This document shows, piece by piece, positions 22,861-34,839 of a DNA stretch of 64,000 nt (its first letter is position 1; each line of letters starts with the position of its first letter). The DNA is from Hetaerina americana (taxonomy: Eukaryota > Arthropoda > Insecta > Odonata > Calopterygidae): the NCBI GenBank assembly GCA_022747635.1, contig JAKTNV010000009.1:2998564-3062563 (forward strand), given 5' to 3'. Both the position numbers and the translations under genes were made by a program. Below the pieces are notes generated by a model. That model did no database searches, was not told the origin of the DNA, and saw nothing but the letters and a program-made list of their open reading frames with translations.

Positions 22861-22899
22861 TAATTTGCCCCGTTAATGGAGAGATTTTTACTACATTCG

Positions 22900-23115
22900 T
22901 AGGCCATTGTGCGCGTGTCTTTTAGCTGATAGTACACGCATTTACATGTGTGTAAGTTAAAAAAGGTATTCGCATGAACATATACATACGCCTCTATAGG
23001 TGTTCGCATGCATTTGTTGATTTTGCATGTGGTTTTAACCCTAACGCATCTACATAATATCTCGCCACACGCCCCCGTGGTGGCTGGCGGGGTACGATGT
23101 AGATGTCCATAAATA
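22900..23115 (+). mobile_element. CR1/L2-like LINE 3' UTR (family a)
   Basis: Contains CATGAACATATACATACGCC, GCATGCATTTGTTGATTTTG and the terminal block CGCCACACGCCCCCGTGGTG ending in GATGTAGATG. Confidence 0.75.
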
Positions 23116-23474
23116 CTTGATCATTTGTCTTCTAAAGCACGCGTGGTTTAGAATCATTCATGTCAGCTACAAACTTTTTTATGTAATGTGGACATTCTGA
23201 AAGCGAGGAAAATGCGACAAAATTACGGACATTTTGGAAGGACGGAATGATGGTAGTAGAAAGTAGTCTCGCGGATTTAAAGATGCAATTCTTTGAAGAC
23301 GGGGCTCAAGAGAATTCAGAGTGTTACTAGGGTAAGGATAAAGAGGCTTAGCAATGCTCCATCCTAGGGAACGTAATTAATTTCCACACACTTCGAGGAT
23401 TTTTGAAAAACTCTTTGCGTTCATAATCGAGAATGGATTCGGAAGCGGAGTAATTATTGTACATTAAGTTGTCT

Positions 23475-23880
23475 TTATATCCCAGCAAGCCACCGCTAGG
23501 GTGTACGGCAGGGGGTGAATATGTACGTTCCAGACTAATTTTGCCCCTCAGATGATCCTACCGCAGCCGGACAATGTCATTCTAATCCCTTATTGTAAGG
23601 AGATATCCTTCCAATTTATGCAAGAGATTAAATCTGTATAAGAACACTCCTGCTAAAAAGTACGCATCGTGTTAGGTCTGATTTATATTTTTCATTACGT
23701 TAGATTAAGACCGCGATTACACGTTCATTGGAAGTGATTTGTCGGATATTAAAAAAAAACATTACCTCATTAAACGGTGCACGGGCCCTGGCTCCGAAAG
23801 GGAATATGCACGCGCGGGTGCTAGGGTGGGTTGGGGGGAGGGGTGTGCGGAGGAGGGGGGTCGGATCCAAACGGAAGGAG
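23475..23880 (-). mobile_element. LINE 3' end plus flanking sequence, one half of a duplicated pair
   Basis: The left part is an inverted family-b terminal block. From about 23600 to 23850 the sequence also matches 30655-30890 beyond the LINE, through AGTACGCATCGTGTTAGG, TTACCTCATT and CGGTGCACGG...CTCCGAA. A G-rich stretch (23810-23872) ends it. Confidence 0.7.
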
Positions 23881-24089
23881 ATGGTTTTTTTCTTTAAACG
23901 AGCGGCACGCGTCTTTGAATTTAAGCCGGGATTGAGAGACAGCGAGATTCGTGGAAAAGATGCCTTCGACCATATTATTTTCTTCCCGCTTTGAGGATTA
24001 TACTCCGGCATATTTGGGGAGTGATTGCTAACTAAGCGGAGGAGTATTTGGAAAAATGCATATCTCATGATATGCATTGACAGTGGTAA

Positions 24090-24270
24090 ACGGACACATG
24101 TAGCGACGAAAAAGTGAATGAAACGTGCTATTTATCTTTAGCAAGGCCTCACATGGAGTATTCGGCGGGCGTTTGGGATCCTTCTCAAATAACATTGATT
24201 ACAGAATTGAACAGGGTACAGAGAAAGGACGCTACGCTCGTGAAAATGATAACATATATGTGTAACTTGG
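24090..24270 (+). mobile_element. CR1/L2-like LINE fragment
   Basis: The plus strand reads KVNETCYLSLARPHMEYSAG, WDPSQITLITELNRVQRKDA. It is a short internal piece of a reverse-transcriptase tail. Confidence 0.7.
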
Positions 24271-25090
24271 TGTGTCGTCTGTGAATGAGCAGTAAAGTGC
24301 GATAGATTTGAGTTGCGTCCATTATAAAATTAAGAGTGGACGACCGAAAAGTTAATAATTTGTGTTTTCACCGCACGGGTACGAATTTCATTCACGGAGA
24401 AAATTTTTTTTAATAACTAGTGTAAGTCACCCGAGTTTACCTTGTAGATAGCGAAATTTGTCTTGCAAAGTGATTTCCGTTAAACAATTATTATTCTTGT
24501 AAAAGTTGCAAGATTGTGGCGCGAAATGGGAGCTGGTCTTCACAGCAGTCGTTGCGCACCTAGCTCCAAATTTCGCCCACCATTTACAGCAGTCCACATG
24601 CTCTTTGAGCACTTCCAATTGCATTTAAACTATTCCACTAATACGTTTTGCAGAAGGAATACTCCAGGGTCAATATCATTTTCCACCTTCATTAGCACCA
24701 CTGCACCTCTTAGGCTGCGCGAAGTGTTTAAGTGTGGGCTTCTTCATGATTAGCATTAACTGTTCGAGCAAAAAATCTATAAGTACCGTCCCTGAGCGCC
24801 AACTCCCTTATCACTTCTACTGCGGACCACTGGCACCCGGTTTGAAGCATCAAAATCGTCGTAATGTCAATCGGAAGAAAAAGAAATCACAAAAATCTCC
24901 CAGACAAAAGAATTTTCACCAACGGCCTAAAGACCAGACACTTTCATTTGATACGTATATAGTTATTAATACGGACCAATACCATGATGAGAAAAACTAA
25001 TTATTAACAGATGACGCGCTACAGATGAATAGATGACGCGCTACGAGTCCGCTAGTTCCTGGTCAAACACCAGGTGCCAACGCTGCCAAC
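24271..25090. other. Unassigned intergenic sequence
   Basis: No gene or repeat recognised. Confidence 0.45.
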
Positions 25091-25094
25091 CACC

Positions 25095-25245
25095 CCCCCC
25101 CCTTAGGCCTGACGTCGCCCCGGGAGACTTTTCTTTGTTTCCTCGGATTAAGGCAGCCCCGAAAGGAAGCCGTTTTTCGTCCATAGAAGACATACAATCA
25201 GCCGTGACTATAAGATCTTAAGAGAGGTCCTCGAAGACACCTTCC
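25095..25245 (+). mobile_element. Mariner transposase C-terminal fragment
   Basis: The frame reads RPDVAPGDFSLFPRIKAAPK and then SRFSSIEDIQSAVT, matching the region after the last catalytic Asp in mariner transposases (usually DLAPxDFFLFPxxK). The rest of the element is not found nearby. Confidence 0.7.
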
Positions 25246-25639
25246 AGGGCCCTTAACGGCCATGGTAGAGTCACTGGAAAAAATATCTAGAGGCCCAAGA
25301 AAAGTAATTTGAAGAATTTTAAGTTTTTGTAAAATCTGTTCAGTAAATTACTTTTGAAAAATAATTGCACAACTTCATTGCCTCCCTCACGACGTAGGGT
25401 CCAACGGGAGGGCGACCTTGTCCTCGTGATGTAAACCAGGGGACGGGGGCGTACCCCTGGTTGACGCTGACGGTGAAAGCGGCCGCACATGACGTGGCTC
25501 GCTCCAAGCTACGTATTGTAGAACATTTTGTAGGGACAAACGACGCCACGCACCGCGGAACTGAGGAAATTCTGCGTGCCTTCGAGGAACGGAATTCGGA
25601 GGCGAAGAGGGTCGGGGCGGAGTTTTAAGTGTTTAGGTT
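25246..25639. other. Unassigned intergenic sequence
   Basis: No gene recognised. Moderately GC-rich at 25380-25620. Confidence 0.4.
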
Positions 25640-25800
25640 TTAGCATTTGCTCAATTGCCGCCCGCGATTTGACCGTTGGTTGCAGTCGGATACTTTGCGG
25701 ACGGCTTCAATTCCCAGAGATCGCGGGTTCAATTCCCGCCCAGGCGTTTTTTCTCAATCAAGGGAATGGATGTTTGTTATACCTTTAGTTGTTATTTTCA
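25640..25800 (+). mobile_element. SINE-C copy
   Basis: A tRNA-like T arm and B box (CGCGGGTTCAATTCCCGC) are followed by GGGAATGGATGTTTGTTATA and CCTTTAGTTGTTATTT, the same body as at 900-1099. Confidence 0.65.
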
Positions 25801-26454
25801 GGTTTAAAAAATCTGATTTAAGGCCCAAAATATGAGTTTCCATATTTATGCTAAATAAAGAAAAACCACATTCAAAATACACGCAATTTTATACTCACCG
25901 CCAGCAAACATAAAAACATTCGACAGACATGATCTCATTAATTTGACGACTAATATAAAATCGGATATTGAAACGACATCTTTGAAAGTGCAAGGGCAGA
26001 CAATCTGAGGAGAAAGGAATGTTGGCTACTTCAAGGTCATTATAATCATAGTTTTTAATTATTATGGCTTATCTTTCGCGGAAAAAACGACATCTTAAAC
26101 TGTCGGTTCAACACTTATCCCTCTAAACATATTGTCCTTAGATTAGATATATCTAGTGTGGAAACTACAGACTTAAGAGGCCATTTTTACAACAAAATGA
26201 TAACGATAAAAATAAAACGTCAACGACCACGATGGGGAAAAACAAGAGTGTGTTCCTTTTCATAATCTAAGGCACATAGAATGCATTCAATATCGTTTCA
26301 CTTCAAACCGCAAAATGGCAGGGCATGCCTGCCATATATTAACATCTCGTGTGTATGCATACATATTTCCGGTGCAAGACCACCTGCCTCTGGGGAAAGC
26401 AGGAACGTAGGAGAAGGTGTCAAGAGGAGAGGACAGGAGGACGCTGGATGGAAG
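25801..26454. other. AT-rich unassigned sequence
   Basis: No gene or repeat recognised. Confidence 0.45.
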
Positions 26455-26771
26455 GGGAAGGCGGGGAAAGGTTTGGGAGGGGGAAGTTTGGTAATGTAGG
26501 ATTGATATATGTATACGGCTTTGGGATCGTAGGGGGGATGAAAATATCTGGAGGGTGGGTTAATCAATGTCTGCTATTGAACCCTGGCTCGTTCCAGCAA
26601 TAGAGGAGCCAGATGTATGCCTGTTCTATTGTTTTGAGTGGGGGATCCGAGAGTGGGAAGGATGGTAGAATAGAGACACTATAGCGTCCAGGAAAGGCTA
26701 AAATCAACCTACTTCCCTTCCTCCAGATACAGATATTACCAAGGCCAAACCATTGAGGCCACATCCCTCTA
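26455..26771 (-). mobile_element. Repeat D copy
   Basis: The minus strand matches 55820-56100 at nucleotide level and in a shared reading frame: YSVSILPSFPLSDPPLK, TIEQAYIWLLYCWN and a closing NSRH before a stop. It looks like the C-terminus of a retroelement protein that I cannot place. A SINE-A copy abuts it, as at the other Repeat D locus. Confidence 0.6.
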
Positions 26772-26772
26772 T

Positions 26773-27040
26773 AGGGGTCGCGGTAGTCCATGGATGGAGC
26801 GTTGGACCACTAATAGGAGGGCCCAGGTTCAATTACCGCGCAAGCCTTGCACCTGCAGCTCCACCCAAGCAATGTGATTTTTCGGGTAGCAGATCTTCCT
26901 GAGAAACCATAACCGGCACAGGGGAAGGAACTTAACCCCTTTATCACCCTGATGTGTGCGTTTCACACGCCGTCGGGCTTAATATTGGATACACTCTACC
27001 GACACCCACCAAACCGACCTTTTGGGCTAAGTACTTTGCA
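26773..27040 (+). mobile_element. SINE-A copy
   Basis: A tRNA-like head (GGTCGCGGTAGTCCATGG, decayed B box GGTTCAATTAC) is followed by a body with GCACCTGCAGCTCCACCCAA, CCATAACCGGCACAGG, TTTCACACGCCG and ACCAAACCGACC. It aligns over about 265 bp with 51370-51105 (-) and 56311-56575 (+). Confidence 0.85.
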
Positions 27041-27269
27041 TAGCTAGAACGCATAAAGGAAAACACGGGGTTGGGGGGAAGGCGAGAGGGTGCGGATGGC
27101 AAGTAGCATTAAGATTCCTTGACCGGAACCTGAGTCGCGGACCTTCGGATAGCGATACTCCACCAATTAAGGCAAGCGGAATCAGCACCGAAGCTCTCTC
27201 GGAATTATGCAACCGACTTATATACTACATGTAGCACCTAAAACTTAGTTCTTGATGTTGCATGCTTCG

Positions 27270-27335
27270 TATTGTCTCACCCCGTCACACAACCTATTGG
27301 TGGCTGGTAGTGTACCACGAAGATAGTAGCAGCAA
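27270..27335 (+). mobile_element. CR1/L2-like LINE terminal block
   Basis: Decayed copy of the shared 3' end: CCCGTCACACAACC...TGGTGGCTGG...GTACCACGAAGATAG. Confidence 0.5.
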
Positions 27336-28250
27336 TTTTTATGAAGCTTAGCGGATTTCCTCTGAACCCTAATCTAATTGCCTAACGACCGTTTTCTGCC
27401 AGATACTTGTCGTGCAGTGCAAATGTTTCCCATCTAAAGCAGAATAACTCTTTCTCTTAATCATTCATTACATGATCCTGCAAGTTAAGACCGATTCTCA
27501 TTTTCCTTTGAAAGTGGGCTTCCCATTAAAAGTTTTGATATCCGTGTGACAGCCGGGTATTTGACGCGTTGAGGAATTCTTAACTCGCTCTCATATATCA
27601 TGCCCATCTATCTCACTTCTTGTTTACCTTTGCTTATATTTCAAAACTTCAGTGTTTCACATTTTCTTACGTTTAATATATCTTTCAGTTAGAAGAAGCA
27701 TCAGGGTCACTGGCGCGGCGGAGGAATTAAATTGGGAACCCCTTCAATAATCGAAGAGAACAAGCGAGACTTGAAAGACTTTCAGAAAAAATACCAGGCA
27801 CCCGAGTTTCCTTGGCCCACCGTGAGAACCACTACATGACACCATTTTAAGTAAACTTCAACACAAAAATTTGATGAATTAGGAAAACAAAAATGATTTC
27901 CCTGATGTTGAACAATTATAAACAATCACGAACAATTGTCAACATTTGATTCGTTGTTGTGCAAAGGCATGTGAATGAGCACGGATGCTATTGTAAATGA
28001 GTCTACATATATTCCAATGAAAGACATGCAATGTTTGGGGCGCTTCCTCTGCCTGCCGGCTGCCCCTGTGTCTCGGGGGCGGAGACCATTGCAGGCTGCA
28101 TGTCCATGGGATAGCAGAATTTCCCCCCCCTTACTCTTTCAATGCTGCACTAACTGTCTTGTTAGATTATGGTTCATTATTATTCCCTTTTTTCGCACAA
28201 GAAATCACTTATTCATCATGTGAATTAACCCTTGCTTTGAATTAAATCTT
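27336..28250. other. Unassigned intergenic sequence
   Basis: No gene or repeat recognised. Confidence 0.45.
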
Positions 28251-28254
28251 CCTC

Positions 28255-28428
28255 CAGCATGTTTTGAAATTTGAGCGCTATTTGATGGATTTCCACTAAA
28301 TTGTTGTTCCTTTTCCTTACCTATCCCATACCCACCCACACTTATCACTCACCCATCCCACCGGGTGCTGGCACCCCCTGCCACACCCTTGGGCGGCCTG
28401 TTGATGATTGTGTAGATGTAGATGTCGG
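28255..28428 (+). mobile_element. CR1/L2-like LINE 3' end (variant e)
   Basis: Contains CTTATCACTCACCCATCCCA, GGTGCTGGCACCCCCTGCCA and the closing GTGTAGATGTAGATG. The same 3' UTR variant occurs inverted at 38040-38230. Confidence 0.65.
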
Positions 28429-28434
28429 TTCGTT

Positions 28435-28745
28435 CGTCAGGGGGACCGGGATCGCGCGGTGGGTGGCTCACGCACTGGCCCTCCATCCCAGAGGGCTCAG
28501 GTTCGAATCCTGGAGGCGACAGATATTTTCCAGTTGAATTCCGACCACTCTATACACGAGATGCTTCGAGGGGAGCGCTTCGAGGGAGTACGCCGATCGT
28601 CGGACGGGACGCTGAACGGTGTGTGACCCCATTGGCGCCTTTCGTCATTAAGAGAAGGCCGCTGCCGACGCCGGGTTTCCTCTACCACGCATTCATCCCC
28701 AATGGCGCAAATGACCTCGGCCGTCGGTTCACCACAGCTTCTTCG
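28435..28745 (+). mobile_element. SINE-B copy
   Basis: Head with box A-like GGTGGGTGGCTCACGC and B box GGTTCGAATCC (28500-28510), then body landmarks GGGAGCGCTTCGAGGGAGTA, CGTCGGACGGGACGCTGAA, GCCGACGCCGGGTTTCCTCT and AATGGCGCAAATGACCTCGG. It is the clearest copy of the family here. Confidence 0.85.
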
Positions 28746-29821
28746 TCCGCGACAGGGCCTCCTGTTCCCTGAGCCACCGATTCCCGCGCAAGCGAACATT
28801 CCGGAATATTACGCAACTCGGCCGGTTTAAAAGGGGGCGGGGGGGGGGGGGGGCGACGACTTGGACGCGCGTGCATCATCGTCGTCATCTCGTGCTCCCA
28901 CCGTGACAGGACCACGGCCCTCTGAGTCAATTCCTCGTCGATACCAGGGAGGATATTATGAATTTGGCACGGCCGCGCACCAAAGTCGAACGCGATGCCA
29001 TGAACTCCCTCCCTCTTCATGGGTTGTGCGCACGTGAATCGCGAAATGAAATGATGTGTGGACCCTCGACCCCTAACGCAACCAACCCCTTCGCGTTCAT
29101 TAGAATCAACCCCCCACCCAATGGCGACACACCACACCCGCGAATAGAAAAAAAGAATGGAAAAAACGACACGGCATGAAAAAAAATGTCAAGAGACTCG
29201 AGGAAAAGTAGAAATGATCGCAATTCATTTTTATTCTTCTTTTTTTTCTGCGTTCTCCCGTCGTTCCCCCACTCCCCCATCTCAGATCCGGTCGCCCGAG
29301 ATAGTACCACGCGTGCCTGAAAGGGAGCAGCACCGTACGCTCACGGATTTCAATACCTTTTTCGAACCATCGCTCACTCCGCAGCGGGTTCGGTGACCGG
29401 CCGCGTGGCGGCGGGAAGCGCAACGGGATCTGCGATACGCAGAAGTAGGGTGTGGGGAGGAGGGGGGGAGAGGAGGGGGGGAGAGGGAGGGGGGTCGTGA
29501 GGGGGGTCCAGAGGGGCGAAGAGGGGTCCACGACCGACCCCGCGTGGCGAGCGTCTTCCTCAGCGGACTCGCATTTCGAAAATAATCCATCCCCCCTCAC
29601 ATCCCTTACCCGTGCGCAGAGTGAGGGGGGGAGTGGAGGCAGGGTTCGTAGGGGGGGGGGAGAAGGCTTCTTCTTCTTCATCTGTCCGTTGCATCCCTTT
29701 CGAGAAAGTTCTGGAAAAATACGCGGCGCACATGTGGATGGAAAATACACGGAAAGATACTGTCCACGTGCGACGTCACGGAGACGCGGCACTCGGCGCA
29801 TACCTTTACGCACACACAGCT
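28746..29821. other. GC-rich stretch with long G-runs
   Basis: Runs of G, up to 14 bases, occur on the plus strand at about 28838-28853, 29456-29520 and 29628-29664. Open frames on both strands across it are driven by base composition; none has paired splice sites I trust. It could be a CpG-type regulatory region, but no promoter motif is visible. Confidence 0.4.
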
Positions 29822-30260
29822 ATATCTTAGCCCGCAAGGGCGTGTGGCGGGGGGTGTTAGGTCACCATCCGTCATTGAAAAATATAACCACATGCAAAAC
29901 CTACCAACTATCATACACACTTACACCTTGTGTCTACGCAACGTTTGATCTAGTCCCGACTTGCTAATTAAATGTTTTGAATATATCTAGTGTGACTTTG
30001 GTTTCTTACTATTTTGATTCCTGTTTGTCCGGGGATATAACGAGAATTTCTATCTATCTGTACTGGAATCTATCTCCCTTATCTTATCTTTGGTTTGATC
30101 TCCCATAATAGTATGGAGAAATAATTGGAATTCCTTAAGTGTCATTGCTAAACTCGATTGTTCTGAACCTTTCTAAAAGTCTGAGTTTCACTTGTTCTCT
30201 TCACATCTCAAGTGACTCTCGGCCTAATTACCCCAAGAGACCAGTCACAGTCGTAAATAC
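29822..30260 (-). mobile_element. CR1/L2-like LINE 3' end (family a)
   Basis: Starts at the inverted terminal block (GCCCGCAAGGGCGTGTGGCG, GGGGGTGTTAGGTCACC), then the 3' UTR and the family-a reverse-transcriptase tail on the minus strand. It shows the uninterrupted sequence used to define the insertion inside 5290-6165. Confidence 0.75.
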
Positions 30261-30449
30261 CTTAGCAACACCACACAACACAAAACAATCACAGGAAAAT
30301 AGGACTATGAGAACCAATCGGCATTCGCTGTAAAAAGCTTGTGACCGCATAATCATTTCCAAATGCCGTCATTGCGGCCGATAGTGTAAAATGTACATTT
30401 AATCATGGCGGGAGAAATGGGAGAGGAGATTAGTATTTCGTATTTTTAA

Positions 30450-30930
30450 GTACCCCCTACCGACAGGGTGTGTGGATGGGGGTGAATATGTATACACCAA
30501 ACTGATTTCGACCCGAGTATTTTTAACCTCACTGCGGAATGACATCTTAAATCTATCCTTTCTACACAATCTCTCTAATTTTATTGACTTGACCTAGTGA
30601 TCTCTTCTACCGTAGTACGACGGGGTAATGATACATTTTCTTCATCATTCCTAAAGAGAAATCCTTTAAATTTATGCACGAGATTTAATCTTTATTAGAA
30701 CATTTCTGCTGACAAGCACGCATCGTATTAGGTATGACTAATATTTTAAATTATCACCAAGATTACAGGTTCGTTGAAAATAATTAGTGAAATATTTAAA
30801 AAAATAAGGTTTCCTCATTGATCGGTGCACGGCCCTCGTTCCGAACGGGAAAATGCACGCTCTGGTGCTATGTGGTGCGGGGGCGGAGGGCAAGAAGTGG
30901 AAGAGATGGGAGATTCATGGGAGCCGGGAG
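30450..30930 (-). mobile_element. LINE 3' end plus flanking sequence, second half of the duplicated pair
   Basis: An inverted family-b terminal block (about 30455-30520) is followed by about 370 bp that aligns with 23560-23880, including CACGCATCGTATTAGG, TTTCCTCATT and CGGTGCACGG...TTCCGAACGGG. The shared sequence beyond the LINE suggests an old duplication. Confidence 0.65.
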
Positions 30931-32278
30931 GTCTTTGGCACAATTAGTTTCTTCTCATCTTCAGATGGCGCCAAAACAGTTGAAATGCATTACTTTTTCA
31001 GTTACCCAATTGAAGATATATTCTATAGACACACATTATTCGATCACCACGAAAACGCGAATTCTACTAAAAAAAGCAATTTCTTCCACTTTCCGAGAAT
31101 AATTTTCCCATTAACAAAAAAATGTTTTTCTGTGAATGCCTTAACAACACATAATTTCAATGAAATATCCTGAAATGCTGAGTATTTACCGTGAATATAA
31201 GACACACCAGGTTGAAAATAATTTCCTCGACACATAATTATATGAAGCCTGAGGCCCTCGTCTTGATTGGACCGTCCATTTGAGCAAACCTTGCGAAAGA
31301 GGGTTGACGAGGGCATGGAATAACAGACAAATTGCGAGGGGAAGGAGGAGAGGGGGGGTGTTATTTCACGCGCCGCCCGAATCCATGGAGGCGAAACGGA
31401 AGGTAACAACGGAATAAGTTATTCTGTTTTTCAGCAGGCGACAAGAGCGATAACATTTCCCATCAAATCCGACGAAATATATTCCACAATAATTCCATAG
31501 GTGTCCACGTCAAAGTTCCATTTTATCATTCGTAACCATTTTAAATTGGGTGCTCAAAATGTTGGGCAGGTGCACGTGGCGCCGGAAACAAATGAAGAAC
31601 ACAGAAATATGGACGTTTTAATTTTGACGAAAAGAATAGCACATTAGAAAAAGGTGATCTCGGATCTGGGCGTGGCCTAATGCGCAATGTATGGCGGATG
31701 TGCTTTCTACATTCAATCTGCCGCCAGAGCGGAAGATATGTCTTGAATATTCGACATTTTGACGCTGAATTTCGCTGAATGTTCGCTGTATGTTTTGCGT
31801 ATTTAATGAAACTTTACATCCTTCGAAATTCCCAGAATATTCCTTACAATAACGTTTACAGCATCTGCCTTTGCTATGTTCTCAATTTACAAAAAAAGCA
31901 AAATATTTTCAATATTTTAATTTCCTAACACCACATGTTTTATCGGGTTCAAACTCATTGTTTGCTAATTATTCCATTTTCTGACAGTTAATATGATTTC
32001 AGCTTAAAATCTCAACATAATTTAAATCATCAAGATCTTTCGCTTAAAATATTTTTGGCGATTTTTAGGTTTTACTGGTAACAGGGAGGAAGTTGAAAAT
32101 AAAATATAAAATTTGATAGTTTTAACTGACTCTTAACGGATGTGCGTGGACCAATGCCATCGGAGGAGACAAATGGAAAATGTACGGTCAAGAGTGACAC
32201 AGGGTGAGTGGGCAGAAACGACCCTAAAAAGTGCGTGCGTACATGTGCAGCTATGACGTCGCGTCTTCGATACAAATA
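30931..32278. other. Unassigned intergenic sequence
   Basis: No gene or repeat recognised; mostly AT-rich. Confidence 0.45.
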
Positions 32279-33200
32279 CAGGGTGAAGCAGGATGGACTT
32301 CCTAATTTCAAAAAATCACTGAAGAACGCGCAGGTAAATTAGCGCAGTGGGAATTAGTGGCCTTGGGCGGAGGAAAACGACGCCATTTCCAGTAGTTACC
32401 ATGCAGTGGTCTGGTGAGCATTGAGGCTTTGCCGTAGAAACGTCCATCAAGAACAATAAAAATAGTACGGTGGCGCTGTGGGCTAGCAATGAAGAGTATG
32501 TTCACCTCTCCGGCTCAGTTACTAAGAAACATTTTCGTTGCTAGGCGACTGGCAACGCTCGCCAACTTCACCCAAGACCGCTTCATAGTCCCAAAGAGAC
32601 AGTTTGGTGCGCTGTGTCCTCCATAGGTATTGAAATGTAATGAAATATTATTAGTGAGCCTTACTTTTTTGAATCTCGAGGTTCGACTGATACTGTGAAC
32701 TCTGTGCGCTCTTTTGAGATGCTGGAGAACTTTCGCTCCCTATTAGGTAAGAGTATCTTGAGGAATATGACACTGAAGTCTTTTGGTTTCAAAAGGATAG
32801 TGGATACACGGCTCATACCGCCCGTCGTTCACGCCAAATCCTGCAAGAACAATTTCCGGCCGCCTGGTCTCCTGACGAGGGGATGTCCCACGGCCCCCTT
32901 CGCTCCCCGAATTTGAGCCCGGAGGACCTTGGAAGCTCGAAAGGGGGCATTGCAGATGTCATCGCTGGAATAACGCGGTAAAGGTATGCTGAGAAGAGTT
33001 TTCGAAAACTCTTTTGAACGACTCAACATGTGAATCGCTCCCCGTCATCTGAATGAAATAATTTTCAAAACCTAATGAAAATAAAATGGTATTGGATGCG
33101 GTTTTCAGAAATAAAAACGTTATTTAATTATCTGGCTCGATTTTTTAAGAATTCAACCGTCGAATCAGGAAGTCCATTGTGCCCCACCGTGTATTACGAC
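32279..33200 (+). mobile_element. Mariner-type element, degenerate
   Basis: Ends pair as imperfect inverted repeats: ATGGACTTCCTAATT near 32293-32307 against AATCAGGAAGTCCAT near 33163-33177. Frames in between are broken, but WFQKDSGYTAH-type residues with an Asp of the catalytic triad are readable around 32780-32820, then ARRSRQILQEQF-like codons. The part after the PPRSPD-type motif is deleted. It is the same family as 45668-46432. Confidence 0.7.
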
Positions 33201-34174
33201 TATCTATCGACTGGGACGAACGAATTAAGAGGAAGGATTACTCAAAAAGAATTGACATGGCTCATGCGAGAAGGGAGTATAATCTGAAACCGCATGCATC
33301 GAGAAAACACGTATCTATTCCAGGAATAATACTTCTGACATCACGGAGAGTCGTAGGGGACGATAACATAGATTGGCATTAACGACAGTCGACGCAATAA
33401 CGCGAAAGATATTTCCGAATGTCCTCACCGCCGCGCGATATCCTCCGTTCCCATCGCTCGTGTGCGCATCAGCCTCACATCCTCAACTCGGAAGGTGGCC
33501 TTCGAGGGAGCTCGGGAAGAGACAGGAACGGGCACACATGCCCCCGGTGGCAGAGGGGAAAGGGTTGAGCAAGTAGTTCCCGGATGTGCCGCGAGACGTC
33601 ATCCCGGGCAGGACTGCACCTTCCCCGCCCGTCCTCACGTGGTGGCGACTCGTCGTCGTGGTTCGATATTCCGAGGAAGGGGGGGTGGGAGCAGGGGTGG
33701 CCCACGGGTCTGCGGTGCGTGTGTGCCCCCCCTGGGCCCTGAACATGAATGGCGGGGCATGAAACGACTCGTCAGAGTGCGATGGGCGCTGGTGTGGCGG
33801 CGGATATTAGTATCACTACGGTGAGTTCAGCTGTATCTCGACCGGCGATGGTAATCGTGATCGCGCAGATATGTCGCGATATTTACGTGTACCACTTCCG
33901 ATGGCCAATATCGGCACGTGAATATCGCCAGGGCTTTTCATTTCCCTGGTCGTCGTCAAGATTGACATCCGAGCGAGACGTAAATTGGAAGGGGATCTGA
34001 CATTTCATTCAGAACCGCTTTCCCTCCTCATTCCCTCCAAATATTTCCCTTGATGCCCTCTGAACATATTATCAGTTGGTTTGATCGTCTGAGGGAACAG
34101 CGTCAATGATACATCTGAAAACAGTCTCCATCTCTGTTGAAGGGTGGGAGCGCCCTCTTCCCCCGGTGTTGGCG
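33201..34174. other. Unassigned sequence, partly GC-rich
   Basis: A GC-rich patch spans about 33420-33760. No splice-supported frame found. The rest holds nothing I recognise. Confidence 0.45.
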
Positions 34175-34235
34175 ACCATAATACCCCGCCACACGCCCTT
34201 GCGACGGCTTGCGGGGTATTGTGTAGATGTAGAAT
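34175..34235 (+). mobile_element. CR1/L2-like LINE terminal block
   Basis: CCCCGCCACACGCCCTTGCG, CGGCTTGCGGGGTATTGTGT and AGATGTAGA are a nearly consensus copy of the shared 3' end. Confidence 0.7.
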
Positions 34236-34424
34236 ACCTTCGTCTCTCTTTTTTCATTCCTGTTTCCCTTTTCCGCCACGAGGAGTCCCGAGAAGTTGTC
34301 ATTCATATGAGCACTAATTACAACCGGTTGAAATCACGACTCGATTGCGAGGGTAATGAAACGATGTGGCAGAGCCATTGGCAGGTGATTGACATGGAAT
34401 ACATCTGCATACGCACCACCCCAC

Positions 34425-34466
34425 GAGGCGTCGCGATGGTGTGTGGCGGGGGGTGTTAGGTCACCG
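34425..34466 (-). mobile_element. CR1/L2-like LINE terminal block, inverted
   Basis: GATGGTGTGTGGCGGGGGGT then GTTAGGTCACC is the shared 3' end on the minus strand, lying inverted 200 bp from the copy at 34175. Confidence 0.65.
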
Positions 34467-34838
34467 GCCAAGGGACATCTCATCCACTACTTTCACAAGC
34501 ACATGGGCCCCGTGATCCACTCACAGGGCACGTGACACCCTTGGGCGATACCATTCAGCAAAATCCGTTACACATATGACAAGTGATTCACACTCTCAGT
34601 AGCAACAGAGAGAAGACAAATAAGGAAACCCATTTTAAAAACAAGGGCGGGCTCACATGACGTGCCGTCTTACAATTTATTAATTTAAAATTAAAAACGT
34701 GCGTAGTCGTAAATTTTCAAACTTTTGGAAAAAAGAGCAATTATTAGCCGAACGCCTACTGCATTAGGAACACTGAAATGGAATGTGTAGACACTTAAAT
34801 ATTCGTACCTAGGCGCTACCCTCACTCACGATATCTCC
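34467..34838. other. Unassigned intergenic sequence
   Basis: No gene or repeat recognised. Confidence 0.4.
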
Positions 34839-34839
34839 T

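Noticed and set aside
29106..29813. 235-codon minus-strand frame
   Set aside because: Composition follows the G-runs; it has no recognised domain or reliable splice sites.
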